Shown: piece after piece, positions 33,589 to 42,579 of the stretch | How positions within the stretch are numbered: the stretch's first letter is position 1 | Layout: the number at the start of each line of letters is the position of its first letter | NCBI RefSeq assembly: GCF_001507535.1 | Contig: NZ_LQBN01000003.1 | Location: forward strand, 1 to 64,000 | DNA length: 64,000 nt | Direction of reading: 5' to 3' | Source: Thiomicrospira sp. WB1 | GTDB lineage: Bacteria; Pseudomonadota; Gammaproteobacteria; Thiomicrospirales; Thiomicrospiraceae | Notes under the pieces: model-generated | Seen by the model: only the letters and a program-made list of their open reading frames with translations | Told to the model about the DNA's origin: nothing | The model's database searches: none | Translations under genes and position numbers: made by a program

Positions 33589-34506
33589 GTGGCACAACTG
33601 GAACAAATCGAGGTGTTCATCCGGGTGGTCGAAGCCGGTGGCATCGGCAAAGCGGCAGAGCAGCTGGATGTCGCCAAGTCGGCGGTGAGTCGGCGCCTAG
33701 CTGATCTGGAGGCGCAACTGGGGATGAAGCTCCTGCAGCGCAATACCCGCCAGTCGCGCCTGACCGAAGAAGGCCAGCGGGTTTATGACAAGGCGCTGGC
33801 CGTGCGCGAGGCGGTCGCGGCCTTGCAGGAAAGTGCACAAACCGATCAGGCGCATTTGAGCGGACCGCTGCGGGTGTCCCTGCCGTTGTCGTTCGGGCTG
33901 GATCATCTCTCTGAACCAATGGGCCGCTTTGCCGAGCAGTGGCCAGAAGTGAAGCTGTCGGTGGACCTTTCGGACCGCCAGGTTGGGCTGATTGAAGAAG
34001 GATTCGATCTGGCTCTGCGCATCGGGCAGTTGGAGGCGTCCAATCTGCAGGCCCGAAAACTGGCGCCGATCCGGTTGGTCATGGTGGCCAGCCCGGGGTA
34101 TCTGGCCGAATATGGCGCGATTAATACGCTGGCCGATTTGCAGGCGCACCCGGTACTGCGTTATGAAGGCGAAAGCACCCAGAGCTGGACGTTGGAAGCC
34201 CCAGATGGGGAATGGGTGACGTTGCAACAACCGGTGCGTCTGTCGGCCAATAACGGACATTTTCTGGTGGACATGGCCCGTGCCGGGCTGGGCCTGGCGG
34301 TGATGCCGGAGTTTCTCGCCCGTCAGGCTCTGTTGGCAGGGGAATTGGTGCCGGTGCTGCCTGCGTACCGTTTTCCTGAATTGGCGTTGTATGCGGTGTA
34401 TCCGCAAAACCGTTATCTGTCCGGTAAGGCCCGGGCGTTGATTGACTTTCTGGTGGATTGGTTTGAACGCTCGGCGGTGCGCGCTGATTTGCGGGCAGAT
34501 TCATGA
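33589..34506 (+). CDS. LysR-family transcriptional regulator
   Basis: About 305 residues. An N-terminal winged helix (VFIRVVEAGGIGKAAEQLDVAKSAVSRRLADLEAQLGMKLLQRNTRQSRLTEEG, interrupted here for reading: residues 8-62) is followed by a LysR substrate domain (about 90-295). GGGAGG (33579-33584) points to the GTG at 33589; an ATG at 33577 overlaps that site and is less likely. Divergent LysR-pirin pairs are common and the regulator often controls the pirin gene. The 134-base spacer is the likely place for its operator, though I find no clear T-N11-A site. Confidence 0.87.
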   Translation: MAQLEQIEVFIRVVEAGGIGKAAEQLDVAKSAVSRRLADLEAQLGMKLLQRNTRQSRLTEEGQRVYDKALAVREAVAALQESAQTDQAHLSGPLRVSLPLSFGLDHLSEPMGRFAEQWPEVKLSVDLSDRQVGLIEEGFDLALRIGQLEASNLQARKLAPIRLVMVASPGYLAEYGAINTLADLQAHPVLRYEGESTQSWTLEAPDGEWVTLQQPVRLSANNGHFLVDMARAGLGLAVMPEFLARQALLAGELVPVLPAYRFPELALYAVYPQNRYLSGKARALIDFLVDWFERSAVRADLRADS

Positions 34507-34578
34507 TTGTTGCACCCTGTGACCGCCTGACAGAAAGATAATCATTCTGATTCTTTTAACCGTGACGTCGAGTAACGC

Positions 34579-35748
34579 ATGACTGAGCATAGACCTGATT
34601 CAAGATTTCGCGCGCTGGTTTCACTGGCATTGGCACTCTGGCTGGCAGGACCGCTGTCGGCCTTAGCGGCCGAACGCTCGGCATCGTCGGCGGTGCCGGT
34701 GATTGTGACCGAGGTCGACCGGGCGCCGGTCGAGGTCACCCTGACGCTGCTGGGGGAGCTCAAAGCCCGGGATGCGGTGATGGTGACGGCCACGGTGACC
34801 GAAACCATTGACCGCATTCACTTTGAAGACGGGCAAACGGTGAAAAAAGGCGATCTGCTGGTCTCGCTGCGTGATCGGGAAGAAGAGGCCAGGGTGCTGG
34901 AAGCCCAGGCCCGGCTTCGGGAAGCTCGGGCGCAATATGAACGGGCGCGCGAAGTCGAAGGGCGCGGCAATGTGACCAAGGCACTGGTGGATGAACGCTA
35001 TCGCCAGTGGCAAACCGCTCAGGCACAGTTGACCGTGGCCGAAGCACAGCTGGCGGATCGGCAGTTGACTGCGCCCTTCTCGGGTCAGTTGGGCTTGAAG
35101 CAGGTGAGCGAGGGCGCACTGGTGCAGGCTGGTACCGAGATCGTGTCTCTGCAGAACATTCGCCAGCTAAATCTGGATGTGTTGATCCCCGAGCGCTTCC
35201 AAAACAGTGTGTTTGTGGGTCAGAAGGTGCGTCTGCACGCCCTGTCGGCCCCCAAACAATCCTACACGGGCGAGGTGTTTGCCCTTTCGCCGGAGATGGA
35301 CCCGGTCTCACGGCTGTTGCCGGTGCGTGCGCGGGTCAGCAACAGCGCGGATCAGGCATTGAAAAATGCGATGATGGTCGAGGCCACGCTGAATCTGGCC
35401 ACGACGCCGCAAATCCGTATTCCCAACAGCGCCATGTTGATGCAGGGCGATTTTTCCACCGTCTATCGCCTCAAGGCAAACGACGGGCAGGCCGGGTTTG
35501 AAACCGGTCAGACCTATGAGTTGGAACGGGTGCGCATTGAAACCGGCCAGCGCGGGTCGAACACCATTGAGGTGTTGTCGGGCCTCTCGCCGGGGGATGT
35601 CATCATCGCTCAGGGCGTGATGGGGGCGTCGGTGCGCAAGCCGGTCACCATCAAAGACTGGCAGACGGCGGACAGCTCGCAACGTATGTTGCTGAAGGGT
35701 CAGCCGGTCGCGACCCCGGACGCGGCCTCGGCTGAGGTGTCGCGCTGA
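34579..35748 (+). CDS. RND efflux periplasmic adaptor (membrane fusion protein)
   Basis: A 389-residue adaptor with an N-terminal signal (hydrophobic LVSLALALWLAGPLSALA, about 13-31), a lipoyl-like half (VTVTETIDRIHFEDGQTVKKGDLLVSL, near 73-100), coiled-coil hairpin (about 100-160, RLREARAQYERAREVEGRGNVTKALVDERYRQW) and beta-barrel (DVLIPERFQNSVFVGQKVRL). It bridges the RND pump and an outer-membrane channel. Its stop overlaps the pump start by one base. No outer-membrane factor gene is adjacent, so a shared TolC-like channel is probably used. Confidence 0.93.
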   Translation: MTEHRPDSRFRALVSLALALWLAGPLSALAAERSASSAVPVIVTEVDRAPVEVTLTLLGELKARDAVMVTATVTETIDRIHFEDGQTVKKGDLLVSLRDREEEARVLEAQARLREARAQYERAREVEGRGNVTKALVDERYRQWQTAQAQLTVAEAQLADRQLTAPFSGQLGLKQVSEGALVQAGTEIVSLQNIRQLNLDVLIPERFQNSVFVGQKVRLHALSAPKQSYTGEVFALSPEMDPVSRLLPVRARVSNSADQALKNAMMVEATLNLATTPQIRIPNSAMLMQGDFSTVYRLKANDGQAGFETGQTYELERVRIETGQRGSNTIEVLSGLSPGDVIIAQGVMGASVRKPVTIKDWQTADSSQRMLLKGQPVATPDAASAEVSR

Positions 35749-38700
35749 TGTGGTTGTCGGACACAGCGGTCAAACGCCCGGTATTGGCCGGGGTGGTGTC
35801 TTTGCTGTTGTTTGCGGTGGGGTTGATTTCCTATGAGCGGATGTCGCTGCGCGAATACCCGGATGTGGAGCCGCCCATTGTCAACATCGAAACCAATTAC
35901 ACCGGCGCGTCGGCCGCGGTGGTGGAAGACCGCATCACCAAGCTACTGGAAGACCGCATCGCCGGGGTGTCGGGCATTCAATACATTTCATCGACTTCCA
36001 AGGATGGGCGCTCGGACATCACCGTCGAGTTCGACATTGATCGCGACATCGATGCCGCGGCGAATGATCTGCGCGATCGGGTCTCGCGGGCACTGGACAA
36101 TCTGCCCGAGGAAGCCGATCCGCCGGAGGTGGAAAAGCGCGAGGGCGATGACAGCCCGATCATGTGGTTCAACCTGGCCAGTGACGACAAAACCATTCCC
36201 GAACTGACCGATTATGCCGAACGCTACATTGTGGACCGTTTTTCGGTGCTCAATGGCGTGGCCCGGGTTCGCGTCGGCGGCGGTCAGTCGTTTGCGCTGC
36301 GGGTGTGGCTCGACCCGAATAAACTGGCGATGTATGACCTGACGCCAAGCGACATTGAAGCGCGCATTCGCGAGTCCAATGTGGAGTTGCCCGTGGGCGC
36401 GATTCAGGGGGAGCACATACTGCTGACGCTCAAGGCCGACAAACCGCTGGCCACGGTGGAAGATTTTCGACGGCTGGTGGTTAAGCAAAGCGACCAGACC
36501 GGTCAGGTGCGGCTGGATCAGGTGGCCGAAGTCCACATGGGAGCAGTGGAGCGGCGACGTTATTTCAAAGGCAACGGCAAGCCGATGGTGGGCATCGGCA
36601 TCATCAAACAGTCTACCGCCAACACGCTGGAAGTGGCGCTACTGGCCAAGGCGCGCAAAGAACTGGTGAACAAAACCCTGCCGCCGGGACTGGAATTGCG
36701 CGACAGCTATGATGCCTCGGTGTTCGTGGAAAACGCGATTTTCGAGGTGTTTAAAACCCTGGGCATTGCGCTGGGTCTGGTGATACTGGTGATGCTGGCG
36801 TTTTTGAAAAACTGGCGTGCGGCGCTGGTGCCGGCGGTGACCCTGCCGGTGTCACTGATGGCGACCTTCTGGGTGCTGTGGATGCTGGGCTTTTCGGTGA
36901 ACCTGCTTACCTTGCTGGCGCTGGTGCTGGCCATCGGGCTGGTGGTGGACGATGCCATTGTGGTGCTGGAAAACACCCAGCGCCATCTGGATATGGGGTA
37001 CCCACCCAATGCCGCGGCGTATCTCGGCACCCGGCAGGTGGGCTTTGCGGTGATGGCGACCACGGCGGTGCTGGTGTCGGTGTTTCTGCCGATCGGGTTT
37101 ATGGAAGGCCAGATCGGACGGCTGTTTTCCGAGTTTGCGGTCACTTTGGCGGTGGCGGTGATCTTTTCCAGCTGGGTGGCGCTGACCCTGTCACCGGCGC
37201 TGGCGTCCAATCTCCTGAAAAACCGCTCGTCGGCCCCGGCGCTGACGACAAACAACCACTCAAACCACCAGGCCTGGTCAAAAAAGCATCGTCCGGCCCC
37301 CAAACACGGTTTCAAGAAATTGCTGATCAAAAACCTGCGTTATCCCTGGGTGATTCTGACGGTGTTTGCTCTGGTGGTGATCTGGCTGGTGCAGACCGTG
37401 CAGACGTTGCCGCGTGAATACACACCCAAAGAAGACCGCGGGGTTTTTTTTGTGATGGTCAAAGGGCCGGAGGGCGCGACCTTTGAATACATGCGCACCT
37501 ACATGGAAGAGATCGAAAGCCGGATGATGCCGCTGGTGGAAAGCGGCGAGGTCAAGCGCCTGATTGTGCGCGCGCCGCGTTCGTTCGGCTCCAGTGAGAT
37601 TTTCAATTCCGGTTTTGTGATCGCGGTGATGGAGGACTGGGCCCAGCGGCGCAATGGGTTCAAGATCATGCAGGCGGTGCGCGAGAGCCTGTCCGGCCTG
37701 AGCGGGGTGCGGGCCTTTCCGGTGATGCGCTCCAGCATTGGCGGGCGCATTCAGAGTCCGGTGCAGTTTGTGATCGGTGGGCCCAGCTATGAAAAGCTGG
37801 AACAGTGGAAAGCCGACATGACCGAGGCCATAGAGCAGAACAATCCGGGTCTGAACAGTCTGGACTGGGATTACGAGCCCACCAAACCGGAGCTGGCGCT
37901 GACCATCGATTACGACCGGGCCAAAGCGCTGGGCGTGACCCATGGCGAACTCAACGAAACCCTGCAGATACTGCTGGGGTCCAAGCGGGTGACCACCTTT
38001 GAGTACGAGGGCGAAGAGTACGACATCATGCTCAAAGCCGATCCCAAATGGGCCATGGCCCCGGAAGATCTGCGTCAGATTTATTTGAATGCCGACGGAC
38101 AGATGGTGCCGTTGTCGTCTCTGGTGAGTCTGGAAGAGCGCGCCACCGCGGGGGAACTCAATCGCTATAACCGCATTCGGGCGATCACCCTGAGCGCCAA
38201 GCTGGACGACGGTTATTCGCTGGGGCAGGCACTGGATTATCTCAATGAGCTGACGCGTGACGTTCTGCCGGAAGAGGCGACCATTGATTACAAAGGCCAA
38301 TCGCGTGATTTTCAGACCTCGTCCAATTCGATCCTTTTTGTGTTTTTGTTCGGTCTGGTGGTGGTGTTTCTGGTGCTCTCAGCCCAGTTTGAGAGTTTCC
38401 GTCAGCCACTGGTGATCATGCTCACCGTGCCGCTGGCGTTTGCCGGCGGCATCTGGGCGATGGTCCTGTTTGGGATCAGCCTGAACATTTATTCCCAGAT
38501 CGCGCTGGTGATGCTGCTGGGGCTGGCCACCAAAAACGGCATTTTGATTGTGGAGTTCACCAATCAGCTGCGTGACAAAGGCATTGGCTTTTATCGTGCG
38601 CTGCTCAGTGCCACCCAGTTGCGCTTGCGCCCGATTGTGATGACCACGCTCACCACCTGTGTGGGCGCGGTGCCGCTGATTCTGTCCAGCGGGGCCGGGG

Positions 38701-38888
38701 CCGAAACCCGCGAAGTGCTGGGCTGGGTGCTGCTGTTCGGCGTGGCGCTGTCCACGCTTTTGAGCCTGCTGGTGATTCCGCTGGCCTACCGTCTGCTGGC
38801 GCGCGGCACTCACTCGCCGCAATACAGCACCCAGAAGCTGGAGCGCTCACTTAAAGAGGCAGGCGCGGTGCCTTCAGAACGCTTGTGA
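35748..38888 (+). CDS. RND multidrug efflux pump, inner-membrane subunit (HAE1 type)
   Basis: A 1046-residue proton-driven pump with 12 spans and two large periplasmic loops. It starts MWLSDTAVKRPVLAGVVSLLLF; TM4 carries GLVVDDAIVVLENTQRHL with the proton-relay Asp pair near residue 403, and TM10-TM11 include the Lys/Thr region (LGLATKNGILIVEFTNQLRD near 925). The cytoplasmic linker between halves (about 485-520) contains NHQAWSKKHRPAPKH, where copy 9 of the palindromic repeat (37267-37278) lies. Many tripartite HAE1 pumps export drugs, bile salts or fatty acids; the substrate cannot be deduced here. Confidence 0.94.
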   Translation: MWLSDTAVKRPVLAGVVSLLLFAVGLISYERMSLREYPDVEPPIVNIETNYTGASAAVVEDRITKLLEDRIAGVSGIQYISSTSKDGRSDITVEFDIDRDIDAAANDLRDRVSRALDNLPEEADPPEVEKREGDDSPIMWFNLASDDKTIPELTDYAERYIVDRFSVLNGVARVRVGGGQSFALRVWLDPNKLAMYDLTPSDIEARIRESNVELPVGAIQGEHILLTLKADKPLATVEDFRRLVVKQSDQTGQVRLDQVAEVHMGAVERRRYFKGNGKPMVGIGIIKQSTANTLEVALLAKARKELVNKTLPPGLELRDSYDASVFVENAIFEVFKTLGIALGLVILVMLAFLKNWRAALVPAVTLPVSLMATFWVLWMLGFSVNLLTLLALVLAIGLVVDDAIVVLENTQRHLDMGYPPNAAAYLGTRQVGFAVMATTAVLVSVFLPIGFMEGQIGRLFSEFAVTLAVAVIFSSWVALTLSPALASNLLKNRSSAPALTTNNHSNHQAWSKKHRPAPKHGFKKLLIKNLRYPWVILTVFALVVIWLVQTVQTLPREYTPKEDRGVFFVMVKGPEGATFEYMRTYMEEIESRMMPLVESGEVKRLIVRAPRSFGSSEIFNSGFVIAVMEDWAQRRNGFKIMQAVRESLSGLSGVRAFPVMRSSIGGRIQSPVQFVIGGPSYEKLEQWKADMTEAIEQNNPGLNSLDWDYEPTKPELALTIDYDRAKALGVTHGELNETLQILLGSKRVTTFEYEGEEYDIMLKADPKWAMAPEDLRQIYLNADGQMVPLSSLVSLEERATAGELNRYNRIRAITLSAKLDDGYSLGQALDYLNELTRDVLPEEATIDYKGQSRDFQTSSNSILFVFLFGLVVVFLVLSAQFESFRQPLVIMLTVPLAFAGGIWAMVLFGISLNIYSQIALVMLLGLATKNGILIVEFTNQLRDKGIGFYRALLSATQLRLRPIVMTTLTTCVGAVPLILSSGAGAETREVLGWVLLFGVALSTLLSLLVIPLAYRLLARGTHSPQYSTQKLERSLKEAGAVPSERL
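37267..37278. repeat. Palindromic repeat ACCAGGCCTGGT, copy 9 (RND central linker)
   Basis: Perfect copy followed by CAAAAAA, read as HQAWSKK in the cytoplasmic linker between the two halves of the RND protein, a poorly conserved region. Confidence 0.92.
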
Positions 38889-38944
38889 TCCCGTGAAAAA
38901 TGCAGTAGTGTGAGCCTCTTTTCAACGACCGATCGAGACACACC

Positions 38945-40783
38945 ATGATGGACATGGCCGATTCTGCGCAGGATTCCTCCCACGACACCGCTCGCCTTCA
39001 GGCCCAAACGGTCCTGAAATCGGTGTTTGGGTTTGAAGACTTTCGTCCCGGCCAGGAAGCGGTGATCACGCACCTGCTCGGCGGGGGCGATGTCATGGTC
39101 CTGATGCCCACCGGCGGCGGCAAATCTCTCTGCTATCAGATTCCTGCTTTGATCCGACCGGGCACCGCAATTGTGGTGTCGCCGCTGATTTCATTGATGC
39201 AGGATCAGGTGGGCGCGCTCAAGGCGCTGGGCATTCGCGCTGAATTTTACAATTCCTCGCTGGACCCCATGGCAGGTGAACAGGTTCTGCGCCAACTGCA
39301 TGAGGGTGAGTTGGATCTGCTTTATGTCTCGCCCGAGCGGTTGCTGATGCCCGGGTTCATTGCTCAGCTCCAGTCCCTGCCCATCGCCATGCTGGCGATC
39401 GATGAAGCCCACTGTGTGTCGCAATGGGGGCACGACTTCCGGCCAGAATACAGTCAGATCGGGGCTTTGCGCCCATTGTTGCCCGAGGTGCCGTTTCTGG
39501 CGCTGACCGCCACCGCCGATCAGGCCACGCGCGATGACATGCTGGCGCGACTTCAGTTGCAGCGCCCGCACATTGAAATCGGTTGTTTCGACCGGCCCAA
39601 TATCCGCTACACCGTGCAGGAAAAACGCACCCCTGCCAAGCAGCTGCAGGCGTTTCTCGATACCCGTGATGACGATGACAGCGGCATTGTGTATTGTCTG
39701 AGCCGCAAGCGGGTGGAAGAAGTGGCCGCGCAGTTGCAGGATCAGGGTTACTTGGCCAAGGCTTATCATGCCGGTTTGCCTGCCGATCATCGGGCCCGGG
39801 TGCATCAGGATTTTCTGCGTGACGAGGTGCGCATCGTGGTGGCGACGGTGGCGTTCGGCATGGGCATCGATAAACCCAATGTGCGATTTGTGGTGCATTA
39901 CGACCTGCCCAAAAACATCGAAGGCTATTATCAGGAAACCGGCCGCGCCGGGCGCGACGGCCTCAGTGCCGAAGCGCTGTTGCTGTTCGGCGGGCGCGAC
40001 ATCAGTACCGCGCGGTATTTCATCGAGCAGAACACCAACGAAGAGCAGCGCCGCATTGAAAGCTTCAAGCTGTCGGCCATGGTGGAGTTTGCTCAGGGTC
40101 TGTCCTGTCGGCGCATGGTGCTGCTCAATTATTTCGGTCAGCGCGATGCCAAACCCTGTGGCAATTGCGATGTCTGTCTAAATCCGCCGCGTGTGTTTGA
40201 CGGATTGGAAGCGGCGCAGAAAGTGCTGTCGTGTGTCTATCGGCTGGGGCAGGGCTATGGCGTGCGGTATGTGATCGAAATTCTGCGCGGTCAGGAAAAC
40301 GAGCGCATTCGCAATCTCAATCATCAGACCCTGAGCACCTGGGGCATTGGCAAGGAATATTCGGCGGCTGAATGGGAGTCGATCATTCATCAGCTGATTC
40401 ATCAGGGCTTTCTGGTGCAGGACATCCGCAATTACTCGGTGCTGCAATTCACCGAAAAATCCGGCGCATTGCTGAAAGGTCAGGTGTCGATCGAGCTGGC
40501 GTTACCCAAGAAGACCAAAGGGCGCGGCGGCACGCGACGCAGCGAAAAAGACGATCTCAGTGTCCGCCAGCGGGAGGTGTTTGATGCCCTGCGCGCTCTG
40601 CGCAAAGAGATTGCCGATTCCGAAGACCGTCCGGCCTATCAGGTGTTCGGGGACGCGGCCTTGATTGAAATGGCCAAACACCTGCCGCAGAACGACGGCG
40701 ACCTGCTGGCGATACCCGGCGTGGGCGAGCGCAAACTGGCGCGTTACGGGTTTGAATTCTTGCAGTGCCTGCGCACGTTTTAA
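38945..40783 (+). CDS. recQ: ATP-dependent DNA helicase RecQ
   Basis: A 3'-5' DNA helicase of 612 residues for recombination and fork repair. Motifs: MPTGGGKSLCYQIPAL (Walker A, near 53), AIDEAHCVSQWGHDFRPEY (motif II, near 149), ATVAFGMGIDKPNVRFVVHYDLPKNIEGYYQETGRAGRDG-type motifs V-VI (residues 301-340), a zinc-binding part with CRRM...CGNCDVC (near 385-410), winged helix, and a C-terminal HRDC domain (about 530-610). The layout is that of E. coli RecQ. It ends in a four-base overlap with the convergent DnaJ-related gene. Confidence 0.96.
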   Translation: MMDMADSAQDSSHDTARLQAQTVLKSVFGFEDFRPGQEAVITHLLGGGDVMVLMPTGGGKSLCYQIPALIRPGTAIVVSPLISLMQDQVGALKALGIRAEFYNSSLDPMAGEQVLRQLHEGELDLLYVSPERLLMPGFIAQLQSLPIAMLAIDEAHCVSQWGHDFRPEYSQIGALRPLLPEVPFLALTATADQATRDDMLARLQLQRPHIEIGCFDRPNIRYTVQEKRTPAKQLQAFLDTRDDDDSGIVYCLSRKRVEEVAAQLQDQGYLAKAYHAGLPADHRARVHQDFLRDEVRIVVATVAFGMGIDKPNVRFVVHYDLPKNIEGYYQETGRAGRDGLSAEALLLFGGRDISTARYFIEQNTNEEQRRIESFKLSAMVEFAQGLSCRRMVLLNYFGQRDAKPCGNCDVCLNPPRVFDGLEAAQKVLSCVYRLGQGYGVRYVIEILRGQENERIRNLNHQTLSTWGIGKEYSAAEWESIIHQLIHQGFLVQDIRNYSVLQFTEKSGALLKGQVSIELALPKKTKGRGGTRRSEKDDLSVRQREVFDALRALRKEIADSEDRPAYQVFGDAALIEMAKHLPQNDGDLLAIPGVGERKLARYGFEFLQCLRTF

Positions 40784-41424
40784 GCCCGCTGGATGTGACG
40801 CAATAAAATCGCTCTGGCTTCGGTCAGCGTGTGGAAGGTGTCGGCATCGCCGCCTTTGTCGGGGTGGTGTTTCTGGCTGAGGCGTCGGTACTGTTGTTGA
40901 ATGCTGCGCTCGCTCAGTTCGGTATCTTGGGGCCAGTGCAGGGTTTGTTTGGCCTGCTCAACGGCTTGCGGGGTCAGAGTGACCGGCACGGGACCGGCGG
41001 CCAGACGTTGCCAGAAATCGGTGAGCAGATCGATCACATCGTCTTCCTGAGTGTCCCGGTATTCGTCAAAATCCAGGTAATAAGCGCGCAACGGGTCGTT
41101 TTTTACCAGGCCTGGTGAAAAAGCAGGTTGCTCGGGCATCGGGACCAGGTGAATCGACAGGGTGTGGATCTCTAGCTGACCAATGCCGTCCGTCCACCAT
41201 TGATCCCGCAGGCGATAGAGCAGGTGAAACAGCATGAAGTGGCTTTGGAACAGGTGCAAAGGATCGAGACTGGGCTGAAACTGCTCAAACCCGGCTTCTA
41301 CCAGCCGCTGCATCAGTTGGTGTTCACTCAGTTCGCCTTGGTTTTGCAGAAGGGTGCGCAGGGTGTGTTCGAACGCAGGCGGGATCGGCGGCGCCCCGGA
41401 AGTTGGTGTTTGTTCGGGCAACAT
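40780..41424 (-). CDS. DnaJ-related protein with C-terminal J domain
   Basis: About 214 residues. The N-terminal 130 residues match the family of DnaJ-related proteins (LRTLLQNQGELSEHQLMQRL and LHLFQSHFMLFHLLYRLRD). The last 60 residues form a short J domain, with helices II and III around LSQKHHPDKGGDADTFHTLTEARAILL, including the HPD motif that stimulates DnaK. The gene start is placed at 41424 (MLPEQT); an upstream ATG at 41460 adds 12 residues. Copy 10 of the palindromic repeat (41105-41116) gives SPGLVKN in the linker region near residue 105. Partner and client are unknown. Confidence 0.85.
   Translation of the reverse strand: MLPEQTPTSGAPPIPPAFEHTLRTLLQNQGELSEHQLMQRLVEAGFEQFQPSLDPLHLFQSHFMLFHLLYRLRDQWWTDGIGQLEIHTLSIHLVPMPEQPAFSPGLVKNDPLRAYYLDFDEYRDTQEDDVIDLLTDFWQRLAAGPVPVTLTPQAVEQAKQTLHWPQDTELSERSIQQQYRRLSQKHHPDKGGDADTFHTLTEARAILLRHIQRA
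41099..41122. repeat. Nearly full-length palindromic repeat, copy 10 (in DnaJ-related gene)
   Basis: Core ACCAGGCCTGGT at 41105-41116 with T6 on the left and GAAAAA on the right, so both flanking runs are kept although the copy is inside a gene. Read on the minus strand in the PGLV frame (FSPGLVKN). Confidence 0.93.
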
Positions 41425-41464
41425 TGCTATAATGTAGCAAAGTCGCAAGGGCCCGGTCAAAGTA

Positions 41465-42184
41465 ATGTCTCTCGGCGTTGACGCCGCGAGTCGGGCCGAT
41501 GTGCAAGCAATCCAGAGAGGGCGTGTGCCGGAAAGCCAATATCAGAACATCCAACAGGTCGAGCAGGTGATCGGCGTCAATGGCGGCACCTTTGATCCGA
41601 TCCACTTCGGTCATTTGCGCCCGGCGCTGGAGGTGATGGAGGCGTTGGCCCTGTCGCAAATGCGTTTTGTGCCGGTCTATCAGCCCGTGCATCGGGACCA
41701 GCCAGGTCAAAGCGCGATGCATCGCTGTCGCATGGTGGAGTTGGCCATCCAGTCTCAGTCGGGGTTTTATCTGGATCGGCGTGAAGTCGATCGTGGCGGC
41801 CCTTCCTACATGGTGGACACACTGCATTCGCTAAAACAGGATTTCCCTCACGCCGCCCTGGTTCTGATGATGGGCATGGATGCATTTTTGCATTTTCCCC
41901 GTTGGCACGATTGGCGCGGCATTCTGTCGCTGGCCAATCTGGTGGTGACGCACCGTCCCGGTCAAACCTTGCCGGACACGTCTCAGCCAGCGGGGCAGTT
42001 GCTGGCCGAGCGCGGTGTGGATGTGCTGACGCAACCGGCCGGTCAGATTCTGGATCTGGCGGTGACCCAGCTGGCGATCAGTGCCACCGACATTCGCCAG
42101 CGGCTGGCCCGGCAGACGTCCGCGGCTTATTTGCTGCCCGAGTCGGTGGCGCAATACATTACAATGCACCAACTTTATCAATGA
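41465..42184 (+). CDS. nadD: Nicotinate-nucleotide adenylyltransferase
   Basis: Adenylates nicotinate mononucleotide in NAD synthesis. The catalytic HxGH-type motif is IGVNGGTFDPIHFGHLRPALEV, followed by PVYQPVHRDQPGQSAMHRCRMV, VDRGGPSYMVDTL and the C-terminal ISATDIRQRL. NadD proteins normally begin a few residues before GGTFDP. This ORF has about 33 additional N-terminal residues (MSLGVDAASRADVQAIQRG) from ATG 41465, and a GTG at 41568 would give the normal length but has no clear ribosome site. The nadD-rsfS-rlmH order is conserved in proteobacteria. Confidence 0.92.
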   Translation: MSLGVDAASRADVQAIQRGRVPESQYQNIQQVEQVIGVNGGTFDPIHFGHLRPALEVMEALALSQMRFVPVYQPVHRDQPGQSAMHRCRMVELAIQSQSGFYLDRREVDRGGPSYMVDTLHSLKQDFPHAALVLMMGMDAFLHFPRWHDWRGILSLANLVVTHRPGQTLPDTSQPAGQLLAERGVDVLTQPAGQILDLAVTQLAISATDIRQRLARQTSAAYLLPESVAQYITMHQLYQ

Positions 42185-42213
42185 CAACGGCGCGATGCCT
42201 CAGGAGACCATGC

Positions 42214-42579
42214 ATGGATTTAGCGCAGACCCGCAATTTGATCGAAACCACATTGGAGGACGCCAAGGCACGTGATGTGCAGGTGATGGACGTCAGTCAG
42301 ATCAGTTCGTTTACCGATCTGATGGTGGTTGCGACCGGGACGTCCACGACCCATGTGCGTTCTACGGGTGAGGCGTTGAGTCAGGCGTTCAAAGAAGCGG
42401 GCGAGCCGCCTTTGGGCGTCGAGTCCGGGCCCAACCCGGACTGGGTGCTGGTCGACCTGGGCCAGGCGGTGGTGCATGTGATGACCGAGTCGGCGCGTGC
42501 GCATTATCAGCTGGAAAAACTCTGGGACATGCCACCGCAACGTGCGGGTGAGAAAGTGGATCCGACCGAGCTGCTGTAA
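42214..42579 (+). CDS. rsfS: Ribosomal silencing factor
   Basis: Binds L14 on the 50S subunit and blocks subunit joining in starvation. The 121-residue protein has the family pattern DAKARDVQVMDVSQISSFTDLMVVATGTSTTHVRSTGEALSQAFK and the signature GVESGPNPDWVLVDLGQAVVHVMTESARAHYQLEKLW (about residues 69-105). AGGAG (42202-42206) lies seven bases before ATG 42214. The stop is immediately followed by the rlmH start. Confidence 0.95.
   Translation: MDLAQTRNLIETTLEDAKARDVQVMDVSQISSFTDLMVVATGTSTTHVRSTGEALSQAFKEAGEPPLGVESGPNPDWVLVDLGQAVVHVMTESARAHYQLEKLWDMPPQRAGEKVDPTELL

Noticed and set aside
34536-34560. Possible Fur box before the RND adaptor (GATAATCATTCTGATT)
   Set aside because: Only one half resembles the GATAAT units of a Fur box; too many mismatches in the second half.
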